Position numbers and translations under genes: made by a program. DNA of 64,000 bases from Anodontia alba. Its lineage: Eukaryota; Mollusca; Bivalvia; Lucinida; Lucinidae. The DNA is taken from NCBI GenBank assembly GCA_964016985.1, contig OZ024828.1:81700033-81764032 (forward strand), read 5' to 3'. Under the pieces are notes generated by a model. That model was given only the letters and a program-made list of their open reading frames with translations. It was not told the DNA's origin and made no database searches. Positions 12,301 through 21,317 of this stretch are shown here, piece after piece; the stretch's first letter is position 1; every line of letters begins with the position of its first letter.

Positions 12301-13132
12301 CAGGTGAATGGAATTTTACGCCCCTGAATTGTCACCTAGGCCATCCGAGCATTTTCCGATATTTACCTTCCCAACAAAATAGGAGGTGAAAGCAGCCACC
12401 ATTTTGTATTGGCCGTCTGCTTGTTTTAAGCAAAGACTGAACAATAGTCCAGTTTCACAATCTTGCTAATCCACACGGAAATTTCTGTGTAATAAGCAGT
12501 CCCATTGACTCCTCTACATTGCTTTTCAGTTAAATTCCCACCCCATCCCAAAGAAGATCGTTGCTGTCTGTATTTAATGATCTTGAGTGTTATGGATTTT
12601 AAGTGAAACATTTTAATCAAAACCGATTTATGCTCTTATATGCTACTGCATTTATGCTCTTATATGCCATTGCAAACTTGTATATGAAATATATCCGCAC
12701 ATTCTGATCATGACCATCTCTGTTGAGCTTCCGACAAAATGTCATTTCAATTAGGGCTGTCTTCGCAAAAAGTGCAGGACTGACTGACAAAACTGGCTTT
12801 TTTTCGAATTCATTTTCTCAAATGTCCTGTGTATCTTAGCAAAGAAAATAATATTCTGACAACAGGTCCTATTTTTTTTTTCTCATTCTCTACAGGAGAC
12901 TGCTACAGGATGAACTGCTGTGAATTATGACTCTTTCTATAAAAAAAAAGGTTGACGTAGCTACTTCGGTATAATCTGAAATAAGTATAATCAGGACAGA
13001 TACACTCAGAAAAAGCTTACCGGATCCATTTGGTCCGATGATGGCCGAGAATTTCTTGAAAGGGCCGATCTTCTGCTTCCCCAGATAGGACTTAAAATTG
13101 TCAACTTCGATATATTTCAAATAGCCTGGCAT
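340..13132 (-). CDS. SMC1A: SMC1 cohesin subunit, exons 1-8 (3' part beyond window)
   Basis: Structural maintenance of chromosomes protein 1, the cohesin ATPase arm that pairs with SMC3 and the kleisin RAD21 in the nucleus to hold sister chromatids and extrude loops. Exons on the minus strand: 13021-13132, 8735-8811, 7578-7724, 5543-5691, 4623-4791, 2858-3070, 1846-1931, 340-388. They total 1002 bases (334 codons) with phase kept at every GT/AG junction. The start is the ATG at 13132, giving [16 protein letters not shown], which matches the known SMC1 N-terminus. Walker A GPNGSGKS is at residues 33-40, followed by the conserved [33 protein letters not shown] and [15 protein letters not shown] blocks. 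Charged coiled coil begins near residue 165. The family is about 1230 residues, so hinge, C-terminal coil, signature and Walker B lie off the left edge. The invertebrate gene is probably the single SMC1 rather than the meiotic SMC1B. Confidence 0.95.
460..637. repeat. Palindromic MITE, ACTCATTAGAAG family
   Basis: Outer arms AGCTCCAGATA / TATCTGGA and inner inverted arms around GTTGTGGATACTCATGAGAAG. Other copies, some partial: 3143-3305, 4432-4590, 8228-8403, 11150-11300, 18515-18640, 23535-23640, 23812-23965, 26825-26945, 27705-27880, 29620-29790, 37170-37415, 43135-43330, 55965-56060, 58220-58380. Best-preserved copies fold into a near-perfect hairpin centred on GAGGCGCTTC-type sequence. 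No coding capacity. The superfamily is unknown. Confidence 0.75.
885..1133. repeat. MITE, GGGCCCAGTTGTTCAAAGC family
   Basis: TIRs GGACCGTTGTTCAAAGC and its inverse, with a central palindrome GTGAGTAGCTTTTGCAAATG. Other copies: 2441-2553 (internally deleted), 3589-3812, 3986-4110 (half), 32893-33134, 41605-41846, 50473-50712, 51103-51295, 55138-55376, 56724-56962. Typical length is about 240 bases. No coding potential was seen. The target duplication is not clear from these copies. Confidence 0.8.
1314..1505. repeat. Diverged MITE of the AACCTCTTTATAACAC family
   Basis: Degenerate copy of the family intact at 23206-23412, 41254-41476 and 56369-56592. It keeps the inner pair CAAAAATGTATAG... 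/ ...CTAAACATTTTT around AATGATCATTAATGGTCATT. It lies in SMC1 intron 7. Confidence 0.55.
1846..1931 (-). CDS. SMC1A: SMC1 exon 7: coiled coil
   Basis: Residues 290-318: [20 protein letters not shown] then MIKKLEGAK, matching the SMC1 block around RPxYIKAKE. It ends in phase 2 before GTAAGT. An unrelated longer plus-strand reading frame ends just beside it and is a shadow. Confidence 0.93.
2290..2370. repeat. Palindrome AACAGTGTAGACCCAGATCA family
   Basis: Inverted arms GCAGACCCAGATCAGATGC / GCATCTGATCAGGGTCTAC. The same core recurs at 33465-33525, 43710-43790, 51545-51615 and 61600-61670, and inside larger MITEs at 48025-48247 and 57088-57287. Confidence 0.6.
2858..3070 (-). CDS. SMC1A: SMC1 exon 6: coiled coil
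   Basis: Residues 219-289. It begins [16 protein letters not shown] and continues as lysine/glutamate-rich heptads ([19 protein letters not shown]). I chose the donor TCG|GTAGGT because it keeps phase 0 with exon 7. Confidence 0.93.
4623..4791 (-). CDS. SMC1A: SMC1 exon 5: start of coiled coil
   Basis: Residues 162-218, beginning [15 protein letters not shown] and including [20 protein letters not shown], a near-invariant SMC1 block. It marks the exit from the head into the N-terminal coiled coil. Confidence 0.95.
5543..5691 (-). CDS. SMC1A: SMC1 exon 4
   Basis: Residues 113-162. It contains [20 protein letters not shown], the conserved head segment that carries the Q-loop glutamine (FQG), then MFEEIS. 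The last codon is split AG|G. Confidence 0.95.
5890..6830. repeat. Tandem array, GGGGCATAACTCC units (~150 bp), interrupted
   Basis: Five diverged units are marked by AGGGGCATAACTC at about 5896, 6043, 6196, 6338 and 6415. They share CTCACCAAGTTTCAAGG and AATCTACTCACC segments. Spacings are 147, 153, 142 and 77 bases. A TTAA-type MITE (6457-6671) splits the last unit. It resembles the CATAACTCC-bearing cores of the Helitron-like elements at 36037 and 46192, so it may be the core of a degraded relative. It lies in SMC1 intron 3. Confidence 0.65.
6457..6671. mobile_element. piggyBac-like MITE (TTAA; CCCTAAARCGCCAA end)
   Basis: TTAA at both ends (6457-6460 and 6668-6671). Left end TTAATCCCTAAAACGCCAAA, right end TTGGCACTTTAAGAGTTAA. 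The internal palindrome around TTTCATGTGAAGCATCTGCC is typical of the family. Nothing is coded. The host tandem unit resumes at the right TTAA (TTAATCAAGTAATCTACTCA), which supports TTAA as the target duplication. Confidence 0.8.
6979..7168. mobile_element. piggyBac-like MITE (TTAA; CCCTTGTCCTGCTGAA end)
   Basis: TTAACCCTTGTCCTGCTGAA at the left and TTCAGCAGGACAAGGGTTAA at the right: 16-base TIRs flanked by TTAA. It has partially lost the central palindrome. Other copies: 10042-10207 (diverged), 24346-24562, 25314-25527, 35672-35875, 38380-38591, 42850-43060, and one split copy around 35990-37088. Confidence 0.85.
7578..7724 (-). CDS. SMC1A: SMC1 exon 3
   Basis: Residues 64-112, starting [19 protein letters not shown] and ending [12 protein letters not shown]. 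This is the ATPase-head beta-sheet region. Both borders are standard (TTTTTCAG and GTAAGC), and the exon is phase 0 at both ends. Confidence 0.94.
7868..8040. repeat. Palindromic MITE, CAAATTGTCTCC family
   Basis: Near-perfect hairpin: TTGACATTACATGCAAATTG with TCTCCATAGGAGA at the loop, then the inverse arm. Relatives: 17497-17800 (two tandem hairpins), 27890-28030, 30294-30453, 44010-44210, 44466-44690, 61015-61228, 62600-62815. Outer sequence TTCAGCAGATGACATTTTGA recurs in the other copies. The complete copy at 44949-45153 has TTAA ends. Confidence 0.75.
8735..8811 (-). CDS. SMC1A: SMC1 exon 2
   Basis: Residues 38-63. It completes Walker A ([16 protein letters not shown]) and continues [10 protein letters not shown]. 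The acceptor is TTTTTCCAG. I chose the donor GTAGGT over the GTATTA four bases further on because only the first keeps frame with exon 3 (DLIHGAPVG). Confidence 0.93.
8812..13020 (-). other. SMC1 intron 1 contents
   Basis: First intron of SMC1, 4.2 kb. Recognisable pieces: a diverged TTAA-type MITE at 10042-10207, a palindromic MITE at 11150-11300, a poly(A) tract at 11708-11730 and a long-armed inverted repeat at 11766-11935. I see nothing identifiable in 8990-10040, 10215-11140 or 11940-13020. Short open frames there (such as 10293-10499) lack codon bias or known motifs. Confidence 0.6.
11766..11935. repeat. Long inverted repeat, ~60-base arms
   Basis: GGGATAACTGCATTCAAATT...GGGGAGGTAAATCGGC on the left is mirrored by GCCGATTTACCTCCCC...GAATGCAGTTATCCCC on the right, around a loop with GCGACGCGCCAGC. 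The arms are nearly identical, so it could form a strong hairpin. It looks like a recent MITE. Flanking TTAGGGGA / CCCCATTCTAA give no clear target duplication. Confidence 0.75.
13021..13132 (-). CDS. SMC1A: SMC1 exon 1: N-terminal head, Walker A
   Basis: Residues 1-38. The ATG context CAAAATGCC is acceptable. The exon ends inside the Walker A loop: the codon for Gly38 of GPNGSGKS is split by a GTAAGC donor, so a 4.2 kb intron interrupts the nucleotide-binding motif. An upstream in-frame ATG at 13240 would add about 36 residues that SMC1 proteins lack, so I reject it. Confidence 0.95.
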
Positions 13133-13377
13133 TTTGCAGTCAACACTCTGATAGAGACTAAATTGAATCGGAGTATTCTTATGGATTATTGGTAGTGCGA
13201 TCGCATAAAAATAGGTAAATAAACCATTGTTTTTAATCAAAATAGCGCGAATCCATAATTATAACATGCTCTCGTTGCGTTCGAGAAATTACGAGAAGTA
13301 AATAAAATAATGCAGACTGGTTGTTTTTATTGCGGTTCTACTAAAACACGATTGTTGCGGGTGCATTGAAACACCCC

Positions 13378-13455
13378 CCAAAAAAGATAAGACAAAAAGT
13401 CGAGGGAGTGCCAAAATCACAAGCCGCAGTCCCAAAAACTGCACCCAACCAAACC
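13378..13455. repeat. Fragment of a LINE-associated repeat
   Basis: Contains AGTCGAGGGAGTGCCAAAAT-CACAAGCCGCAGTCCC, similar to the block at 14695-14740 (AGTCCAGAGAGTGCCACAAT, then ACAAACCGCAGCCC). It is an isolated piece of the repeat that is longer at 14690-15110 and 15880-16180. Confidence 0.45.
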
Positions 13456-13869
13456 AAACAGTTGAAAATAAATATTAACACTGATAATATATTAGTATAT
13501 AACCATCTACATGCATTGGTGGAAAGACAAAGAAAGTAGTTCTACATTGTGTATTTGTATTTCTTTCAGGTTCTACACTAGATGGCAGTTAAAGACAGAT
13601 AGAAAAGAAGCCACAAAATTACACAGTCAGGATATGCGTTTCGCCCTGTTAAATTTAGCATATGGAAAAATATCCTAAGTTTCTAGCTGATACCGCGCAG
13701 GAACATTGCAGTCCATAACAGATGTTCTTGCAGTGTGACGAGTACTTCAAATCAATCTCTATACGAATATTCTATGGCAATCGTTCACCAGCGTTCACAT
13801 GTATCCTATTGGTCACCGGCAGGTTCAATAGAAGAGTTGGCATGTGCCAGAAAAAAAGGCCTTTCGCTT

Positions 13870-14300
13870 TTTTCCTATTGCAAAGACCCCAAACAGATTG
13901 TGCAGATGTACATGCTTGGACGCCGGTTCATATTCCACTGCAAAGGCCCTGATCAGACTGTGCGTGTGCACATATACAAGCTGATCTGGAATTGTGTTTG
14001 TCAGATGTTTTCATGGACGTCGACCTATACTTCACTTGCATTTATTTACTGCAAAGAACCTTATCAGACTGCACGGATGCGCATGCAAACACTGATCTGG
14101 AACATGTTTTCTAGCGCACCGACCCAGAATTCACTTTTGTTTATCTACTGCAAAGACCCTGATCACAATGCGTGGATACGCATGCACATATTGATCTAGA
14201 ATTTGGCTGGTCAGTTTTCATGGGCGCTGGTCCATGTTTCACGTTTTTATTCTGCAAAAATCTTGATCAGATTGTTCGGATGTACATGGTTATATTGAAA
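13870..14300. repeat. Diverged tandem repeat (~100-110 bp units)
   Basis: TACTGCAAAGACCCTGATCA-like sequence recurs near 13878, 13938, 14050, 14148 and 14250, each followed by a CAGATGCGCAT-GCTGATCTGG-like segment. The tandem structure holds one frame open (13735-14199), giving an artefactual 154-residue protein with repeated IYCKDPDQ motifs. The GATCAGACTGTGCAGATGCG motif is also dispersed through the window inside the TGGGCCACATCAAGC MITE family. Confidence 0.6.
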
Positions 14301-14495
14301 TTTGCTGGTCAGACAGTGCAAATCTAAAAGGCTTTTGGAATTTCATCAAGTCCAGAAGGAAAGACAGTATTGGTGTGGCTCTTTTTTAGAAAGGCTGGTT
14401 TAACATTTTCCAACAGTCTAAACAATTAAGGCGAACATCATGGGTGATCAGTTTTGCTGAGTCCTCAGACTTGCCAGACCCAGCCAAACACCAAG

Positions 14496-14660
14496 TGTGC
14501 CAGCAATCAAGGTCAACACCAAAGGAGTCCTAAAGCTGCTGAAGGACATAAAACCCTACAAAGCAACCGGACCAGGCATCACACCAGGGAGATTACGGAG
14601 AGAAACTACAGAAGAACTAGCTTATGGTCTCAGCCATCTATTCCAGATGTCCATTAAAAT
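14496..14660 (+). pseudogene. LINE reverse transcriptase fragment
   Basis: Reading from about 14509 gives VNTKGVLKLLKDIKPYKATG, then PGITPGRLRRETTEELAYGL, then SHLFQMSIK before a stop. This matches the N-terminal RT signature of CR1/Jockey-type non-LTR retrotransposons (L..L..IKPxKATGPDxIPGRLLKE...L...L..LF..S). The usual GPD aspartate is replaced here (GPG). It is a dead fragment. Confidence 0.7.
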
Positions 14661-14689
14661 TTGATAGTGTTATCAGAAAAAAAAATAGG

Positions 14690-15110
14690 TAAGAGAAAAG
14701 TCCAGAGAGTGCCACAATAACAAACCGCAGCCCTTCTCAGACACCAAGAGGAAGAGGAAATAGACAAAACCAAACAAGCGCAAATCGAACAAATGTACGA
14801 AAAGCACTAAGATTAGCTTTCTCTTCCTCAAGCGAGGTAATCGAAATGCTAAAAGGACTGAAAAAAAAAAACAAAAAAAAAAAAAACAAAAAAAAAAACA
14901 CAAGAACAAAATAACACAAGGTAAAACATAAAACAAATCGCCTCATAGAATAAACCACAAAGCAACAAAGAGTAAGACTAACACTAGGACCACCGCCTTA
15001 GAACGATCAGTAGAATAAACCACTGCGGGGTTTAAAGCACTTTTACAGCTAGCCAACTTCACCCTGGGTCCCGATGCTACTCTTAATACAGAACAATACA
15101 AAAACATGTC
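14690..15110. repeat. LINE-associated repeat block, copy A
   Basis: Homologous over CCTCATAGAATAAACCACAA, then AAAGAGTAAGAC, ACCACCGCC and GGGTCCCGATGC with copy B at 15895-16180. Parts are A-rich (14857-14900). It directly follows the RT fragment and probably belongs to the same retroelement; whether it is ORF1 or UTR is unclear. A further piece is at 18696-18775. Confidence 0.5.
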
Positions 15111-15202
15111 TATTCAGTCAGTTCTTTTATGACAAAATTTTCCTCAATGCTGAGGAATTAGATACTGTTAGTTTTATAGCTCTTATCAGGATATCAATTA
15201 CA

Positions 15203-15219
15203 CCCCCCCCCCCCCCCCC
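15203..15219. repeat. poly(C) tract
   Basis: Uninterrupted run of about 17 C, then ACGCCTCCCCACCACCCCC. Confidence 0.9.
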
Positions 15220-15397
15220 ACGCCTCCCCACCACCCCCTACAGGTCATAACCTGCCAGTCCAGTAGGGGTGTATTCTGCAAAGAAGCAATAAAATAGCCT
15301 GTAAACATATTGACATTTACATTGTGCCAAGGTTGAAATGACATTACCAAAATTATATTCAGTGTCCCATGATATTTTGTGTAATTAATTATTATAC

Positions 15398-15399
<2 letters not shown>

Positions 15400-15436
<37 letters not shown>
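15400..15436. repeat. (ATT)n microsatellite
   Basis: About twelve TTA/ATT units. Confidence 0.95.
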
Positions 15437-15440
<4 letters not shown>

Positions 15441-15839
15441 TTGAGAATACATATTTCAGGCAGTTTTTGTATTCTGTTAAAAATGGAAAGTTCAGTTTGA
15501 AAACTGAAGTCTTCACTGATTTGGTGAAGTATATATATCAAAACGAAAGAGGGGCTCAAATATACCGTATGAGGATGTGCGTTCAGCAAAGACACAAGAT
15601 ACAAGCAAACAATCAGCGTTTAAAACAGCATATCCACGGATATGGCTCCTCCCTCCCCTCCCCTTCAAACTGCTCTTGCATGATATGCTAACCTAATTGT
15701 TGCAAATTGAGTATCTTCAGATTGCTGGCCATCACCAGTACAGTATGCCAAACTTTCTAGGACGTAAATGCTTAAAGAAAAACACAAACGGAGAAACTGA
15801 ATATGACTTTGGGGAAGTCACATTTTCAAAGCTTAGCAG

Positions 15840-16180
15840 ATCTTCCCTGTGTAAGCATTGGGTGCACAAGAAATGCAGTGGGCTCAAGAGCTTGAAATCG
15901 CCTCGTAGAATAGACCACAAAGCAGCAAAGAGTAAGACCAATACCGGGACCACCGCCCCAGAACGGCCAGCAGAGCAAACCACCGGGGGGGGGGGGGGGG
16001 GGCTCAAAGCACCCCCACAGCCAGCCGACCCCACCCCGGGTCCCGACGCCACTCTTAAAACAGAAACACATAAAAAATCGGCCCGCACAAAGGCCCCCAA
16101 CCCAGCCAACGCACCAAAGCGAAAACACAAAAACCAAACCAATCACCATAACAAACAAAGACGAGTACCACGGCCAATTC
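15840..16180 (+). pseudogene. LINE-associated repeat, copy B, with zinc-finger scrap
   Basis: Reads CKHWVHKKCSGLKSLKSPRR near 15847-15905, the second half of a CxxC...C..WVHKKCSGL zinc finger found in this LINE type. It continues into a lysine/proline-rich segment interrupted by a run of about 18 G (15985-16002). No start or full domain is present. The 195-residue frame through it is a mosaic of fragments. Confidence 0.5.
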
Positions 16181-16196
16181 TACTGCAATTCAAACC

Positions 16197-16590
16197 TCCG
16201 GTGTCTGCAACGAAAGGACAGGGCAATGATCAGACAAATCTGCAATGTCAGGCCGCAAGACATTGTCACCACCAGGTCCAGTGAGCTACTTGTGCGGCTT
16301 GGCATTGAGGATCTGGACCTTATTCTGAGGAAGAGAAGACTCCGATGGTATGGATATGTGGAATGCTCCAATGATGCAGTCAAGACAGTCTTTGACATAC
16401 AGATTGATGGAAAGCGTGGGCCTGGGAGGCCCAAGATGACATGGAAGCAGCTGACAGAGAGGGATTGTAGAGAGTGGAAGTGTGAGATCTGCCATGCTTG
16501 CAGCGGGCCAGCTATATGGAAGGGGGCCCATTGATGTAAATGTTGCCCCTGAAGCTGCACGTTAATCAAAAGTCTGATTATGATGATATA
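16197..16590 (+). pseudogene. 5'-truncated LINE, 3' end
   Basis: Reads LQRKDRAMIRQICNVRPQDI, then RLGIEDLDLILRKRRLRWYG and GKRGPGRPKMTWKQLTERDC. This is the C-terminal end typical of CR1/RTE-like LINE polyproteins (RLRWYGHV..., GRPK.TW). The tail GTTAATCAAAAGTCTGATTA ends in short TGATGAT repeats. Homologues in the other orientation are at 21318-22405 and 33917-34505. Confidence 0.8.
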
Positions 16591-16835
16591 ATATATGATG
16601 TAAATGTCAAAAAAAAAACAAAAGAGGTGCTCGCAGGAAAAGACACGTTACATGTAACCGACTCCAAAAGGCAAAATACTTTACAATGATTAACTGAATT
16701 AGTGATAAAAAAATAAGAGTTTAAATAGTTTTCAAAGTAAATAGTTCATGGGAACTAAGACCAGTATGTTATCATGATTTCAAAATCATGTTTAAATGCC
16801 AATGACATGGATGGAAATGAAACACTGTGCTTTTA

Positions 16836-17042
16836 TCCTAAAAGCGCCAATCACAACTGCAGCAGACAACACTTTTGAATATATTGTTTTATTTTGTTTT
16901 CTTAGAAAATAAGTCTTGACATTTCATGTAAATTGTCTGCCAAGCAGGCAATTCACATGACATTTCAAGACTTATTTTCTAAGAAATTTTTTTTTAGAAT
17001 GTCGTCTGCTGCAAATTTTGCTTGGTACTTTAAGGGTTATGT
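16836..17042. mobile_element. TTAA-type MITE, diverged (AAAGCGCCAATCAC family)
   Basis: Left end TATCCTAAAAGCGCCAATCA; right end TTGCTTGGTACTTTAAGGGT followed by TAT rather than TAA. The central palindrome is around GACATTTCATGTAAATTGTC. Same family as 6457-6671. Confidence 0.65.
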
Positions 17043-17658
17043 ATTATTTCATGTATTATTATTATTATTACCTTATTGTGACACGATTCATTCTTAGAAA
17101 GATACAAATTAGAGAATAATTCAGATTGTATAATATCCCATGTTATTCCCACCACTGGCTGAAGTAATTATTATTCATTACCATGATATCTTGCGGCTGC
17201 ATGTTTTCTCAAACCTTATTCTAAGTATGAGGGCATCTCTGAGAAAACAGTTTAGACCCAGATTGAACTGGAGCAGTTTGATCAGGGCATGTTGTACACT
17301 GTTGGCAATTCTACCGATCTGTTTAAATACATCATCAAACTTGCCAAATAGATCTGCTTCAGATTTATGGGAAGAATAAGGGCTTTAGTTTGGAGAAATA
17401 ACAGTAGTCTTCTTTCTGACCTTCAGAAAGCCAAAGGCCAAAGTGCAAATGAAAAATGAGTATTTAGTTTTCTTGTTCTGGTGCATGTTTACCGCTTGGC
17501 ACTGGGCAAAGTTTTCAGCAGATTGCATTTTACATTTTGAAATATTTTTCTTATTTTACCCACCAAAAAATATTTGACATTTCATGCATACTTTGGAGAC
17601 AATTTGCATGAAATGAAAAACCTGTTTTCTGGGAACATTATGAAAAATATTTTCCCCA

Positions 17659-17684
17659 CAAAAAAAAAAAAAAAAAAAAAAAAA
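17659..17684. repeat. poly(A) tract between two hairpins
   Basis: About 25 A separating two adjacent copies of the CAAATTGTCTCC palindrome. It may mark a recombination or tandem duplication inside the MITE. Confidence 0.8.
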
Positions 17685-18769
17685 TGACATTTCATTCAAA
17701 CTGTCTCCCATGGAGAGAATTCGCTTGAAATGTCAAAACCTGCTTTCTTGGAAAAAATAAGAAAAATATTTCAAAATGTCGTCTGCTGAATTTCTCACCC
17801 AGCAGGCAAAAAGTAACAATCAGGGTTTTGTATCTCCAAAGGTAAAAGGCATTGGTTTCCTAACCCTTACCACTCTCAGGGCAAATTTAATAGACGAAAA
17901 ATTGATGATATTTTTCTTCTATTTCCCAGACAGTTCATGCAAAATGTTTTCACCGGAGATAGTCAATTTCTTATTTCTGGAAAAAATAAGAAATATATTT
18001 CATTATGTTGTCTGCTGAAAAGTTTATCCAGAGTATTTGATGATCACTTTGGGATATCTATCTTAATTCCGCATAAAAGGTTTTTATTTTTATTTATTTA
18101 TTTACAAATATTTAAAGAGGGTGACACATTTAGCTAAAAATAGCCATTCTATCAAGTGACCCATTACTAACATACGTTTGACACTTTGATTTTTTTACAC
18201 AAAAAATCTTCAAATTGTCTCCTAGGAAAACTTACTACACCAAAGATGGTCTGCTCAATGTTCTGATTGTAATGTTTGCATGCTATCATTATGTGTGGAT
18301 TTTGGGGGAGCAATATATTAGTTATGTAGGAACCATCTGTGAATAGGAGTAAAATAAGGCCAGAGTCAGGGATAATTACATCTCATGCTGAGAGGTTCAT
18401 TTTGTTTACCGTTACAGGTTCCCTGATATTTTTGGTGAAACTTGGCATATTGGAATAGACTGTATTCAAATATACTGAAAATTTTACTACCAAAAAATGA
18501 AAATTTTCAGATAAAAAATTCTGATATTTTTCATGTTTCTGCTCAAAACATAGATTGTGGGTACTCGTTAGAACCGCCTCAATCTATGTTTTTGAGCAGA
18601 AATATGAAAAAAATAATGTATACCCCTGTAAACCTCAGTTTTACTATATAAAAGTGGGGTTTAAGGGGGTCAAAATTATATAGGCATGTTTTCGTGATGA
18701 ATACATAAAAACTCGGTTCGCATAACGGCTCCCAACTCAGTCAATGCATCAAAGCGAAACATAAAAACA

Positions 18770-19964
18770 CTATCAAGGAATTGGTGCTTGTCGGTAAATT
18801 CTTAAAATGAAACCGGGCCGACAAGAGAATGTGATGTACATACTAAATAATTTCTGAGTGCTAATATATCTTTTTGATTTATAAAATAATGATAAAATGC
18901 CAGAGGGAACAACTTGCATGGAAATGAATCTAGATAGTATTATAGTTAGGGGCCAGGGCCAAGAATGTCAGTGTGTAGAAGAATCAGATTTTCTTGCCGG
19001 TAATACTGTAGGTGTTCCCATGGACAAAAGACCACGGTACGTACACTGAATAATTTCTGATAGTCTATTATATCTCACTGATTCATAAAATTCTGAAAAA
19101 AAAAATGTAATAGGAAACAACTTATATGAACATTTTTTGAAGAAAATTAATTATATAGATACGGTTAACCTAAGGACCTAGTATGTCAGTGTATATAAGC
19201 ATCAGGTTTTCTTGTCGGTAATTCTAATAGTGTAGGTGTTTCTGCCGACAAGAGAATGATATTTGATAGATCTAGAGAAAACCCTTTGTCTAGAACATTT
19301 TTTTGTCTAAATCACTTTTTGGTAAATAAATAGAAGAATAGTTTATAAGAAGCTATTTTCCATTTTTCATAAGATGTAATTTGCCAGCCATTTCACTGGA
19401 ACATTCCAATCCCTAATTGTGTCTGGGAAGAAACTGTTCTTGTAAATGTCAGTTCTAGCATATGGCACTTGAAATGCCATTGGATGCTGATTCCTACTGC
19501 GCCTGTTTGGGGTTGAAGGTCGTCCCTTGTCGGTAAACGCGGTTAACCATCTGAAGAAACAATGTTCCCATTTCCTTCCAAAATCCTTTAAATTTCAACA
19601 AAAGGCATTTCTATTTCAAGACAAAATGGGTTTCTAAGGCAAGAAAAACATCAAAATATAATTTTAAACAATAATATACTCGAATAAAATACAAGGAAGC
19701 TTCTTGTCACCTTAAATATCTCTTGTTCGTAAATGCGGTTAATCTTCTGAAGATATAGTGTTCCCCTTTTCCGTCAAACTGCTTTAAAATTTTACAAAAG
19801 GGGGGGGGGGCTCCTATGACAGACACAAATCTAAAACATATTTTAATACAACAATATACTCGAAGAAAGTAAAAGAAAGCTTCATGTCACCATAAAATTT
19901 CTTTTGTCACCTCTTGTCACGTATTGTCGGCTGTTGTCACCGCTTACCGGCTCTTGTCGGCAAA
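18770..19964. repeat. Diverged tandem repeats with CTTGTCGGTAA motif
   Basis: Two kinds of unit. At 18790-19260, a unit of roughly 230-240 bases is repeated: CTTGTCGGTAA, CCGACAAGAGAATG, ATAATTTCTGA and CTAATATATC recur around 18800, 19040 and 19210. At 19520-19960, a ~200-base unit recurs: CTTGTCGGTAAACGCGGTTA at 19527 and CTTGTTCGTAAATGCGGTTA at 19723, each followed by CTGAAGA..GTGTTCCC and later CAATATACTCGAA and AAGCTTC.TGTCACC. It closes with several CTTGTCAC/CTTGTCGG units. No coding sequence is visible. A transposon end or decayed satellite is possible. Confidence 0.6.
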
Positions 19965-21317
19965 TAGGGAGACCCGGTATTTTGTGGACCCTAGTTTTGT
20001 TGTATATTTTTGACTACCAGTCCAAAAATTATGACGTCATGCGGGAACACGCACTTGTTTACAAATGGCTGCTCAAAATCACTGCATACAGAAGTATGGC
20101 TAATTATCTATGTTATTAAATGCATAGCTGCATAGCCATGCATCACTTTTATTATATTACAAGTATTAATATGCACTTGTAATAATAGCAAGCTAAAATA
20201 TCATGTAAATTTTTTTTGAAAAAAGAAACTGCTTAATTGATAGCAATTAGGACTTCAGATTTGGACTTGGTAACAATCTAATTTGTCTTAAGAGTGGTGC
20301 ATTTAATGCCCAGTTCCTGTATGTCTTAGAAATAAAAAAAAATGCAGATTTATAACTGACTTAAAATCAAAGACAGTTGTTGCTTGGCACAGTTAACCTG
20401 ATAGGCTGTGAATTGCTTTTATTTGTATACTCGGCTACTTTTTTTTGTAACTGCTTTACGGTTGTTGATTTGACACATTTTTTAGTCAGTAGTCAGTTCA
20501 AACCTCACTAGAGCTTAGAGCTTAATAGACCACTACAATGTTATTGTTTTCATCCTGGTTACTGACCAAGTGATTGTTATGCCATGTGACCAATAATTAG
20601 GATTGGCACTAGCTAGTCTGAGTCTTCTCTGACGTTTAAGTGGCTTTTCTTTATTTTGATATTTAACACTTACCAAATATAATGGCAAATATCAATACAA
20701 AGAAAAAAACACTAAAACATCACTCAGAGAAGATTCGGATTAGATTGGCTCAAACCAATTCCGGTTCCATTGATACCAATTGAATCATGCCAAATTTTAC
20801 CAGGACAAATAATTCCTTTTGGTTCATATTTACTCTTAAATTTGATCTTGTGTTCAAAAAGCAGCTTTAAGAAGCAGTTTGACTGCTTTTCCTAAGGTAA
20901 ATACAACTGTTTCAATGATAGTTTTCCTATTATATTTGCTTTGTGGTGACCATTTTAATGCCTAGTTTTAGCTAGTTGATAGATAAAATATGTGTTATTT
21001 TTTGTGGTTATGGCATTTAAATGACATTTGAATGATCAGTCAAAATAACATTTAAATGATCAGATCAGTCAATGAGGATCTCATCTGAAAATAAACTTTT
21101 GACAAAAGAAAGCTGCTATATTTTCTTGAAAAAAAAACACACAAACAAACAAACAAAAAACATCAGCCATTTCACTGTCCGATAAATGTAAACAACAACA
21201 TTCTGCCAATCCTACCAGAACAAGGCTAGAATCTATTCACCGTTAAAGACCAAGATGTTCTGAATGATTTTATTGTGTGATGCAGTGTTTGTATTGATCT
21301 ATGTGTTGTATGTTGTA

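Noticed and set aside
13133..13240. Longer SMC1 N-terminus from an upstream in-frame ATG
   Set aside because: SMC1 proteins start right at the M-x-x-L-K-x-I-E motif; the extra residues have no counterpart.
13735..14199. 154-residue open frame with repeated IYCKDPDQ-like motifs
   Set aside because: The repetition is at DNA level (~100-110 base units of a dispersed repeat), spacing is irregular and there is no homology to a protein family.
15697..16284. 195-residue open frame
   Set aside because: It crosses a homopolymer G run and joins different LINE-derived pieces; the known LINE protein is read in another frame nearby.
20032..20039. TGACGTCA as a promoter element for either gene
   Set aside because: It is 4 kb from one start and 7 kb from the other; an isolated octamer is not enough evidence.
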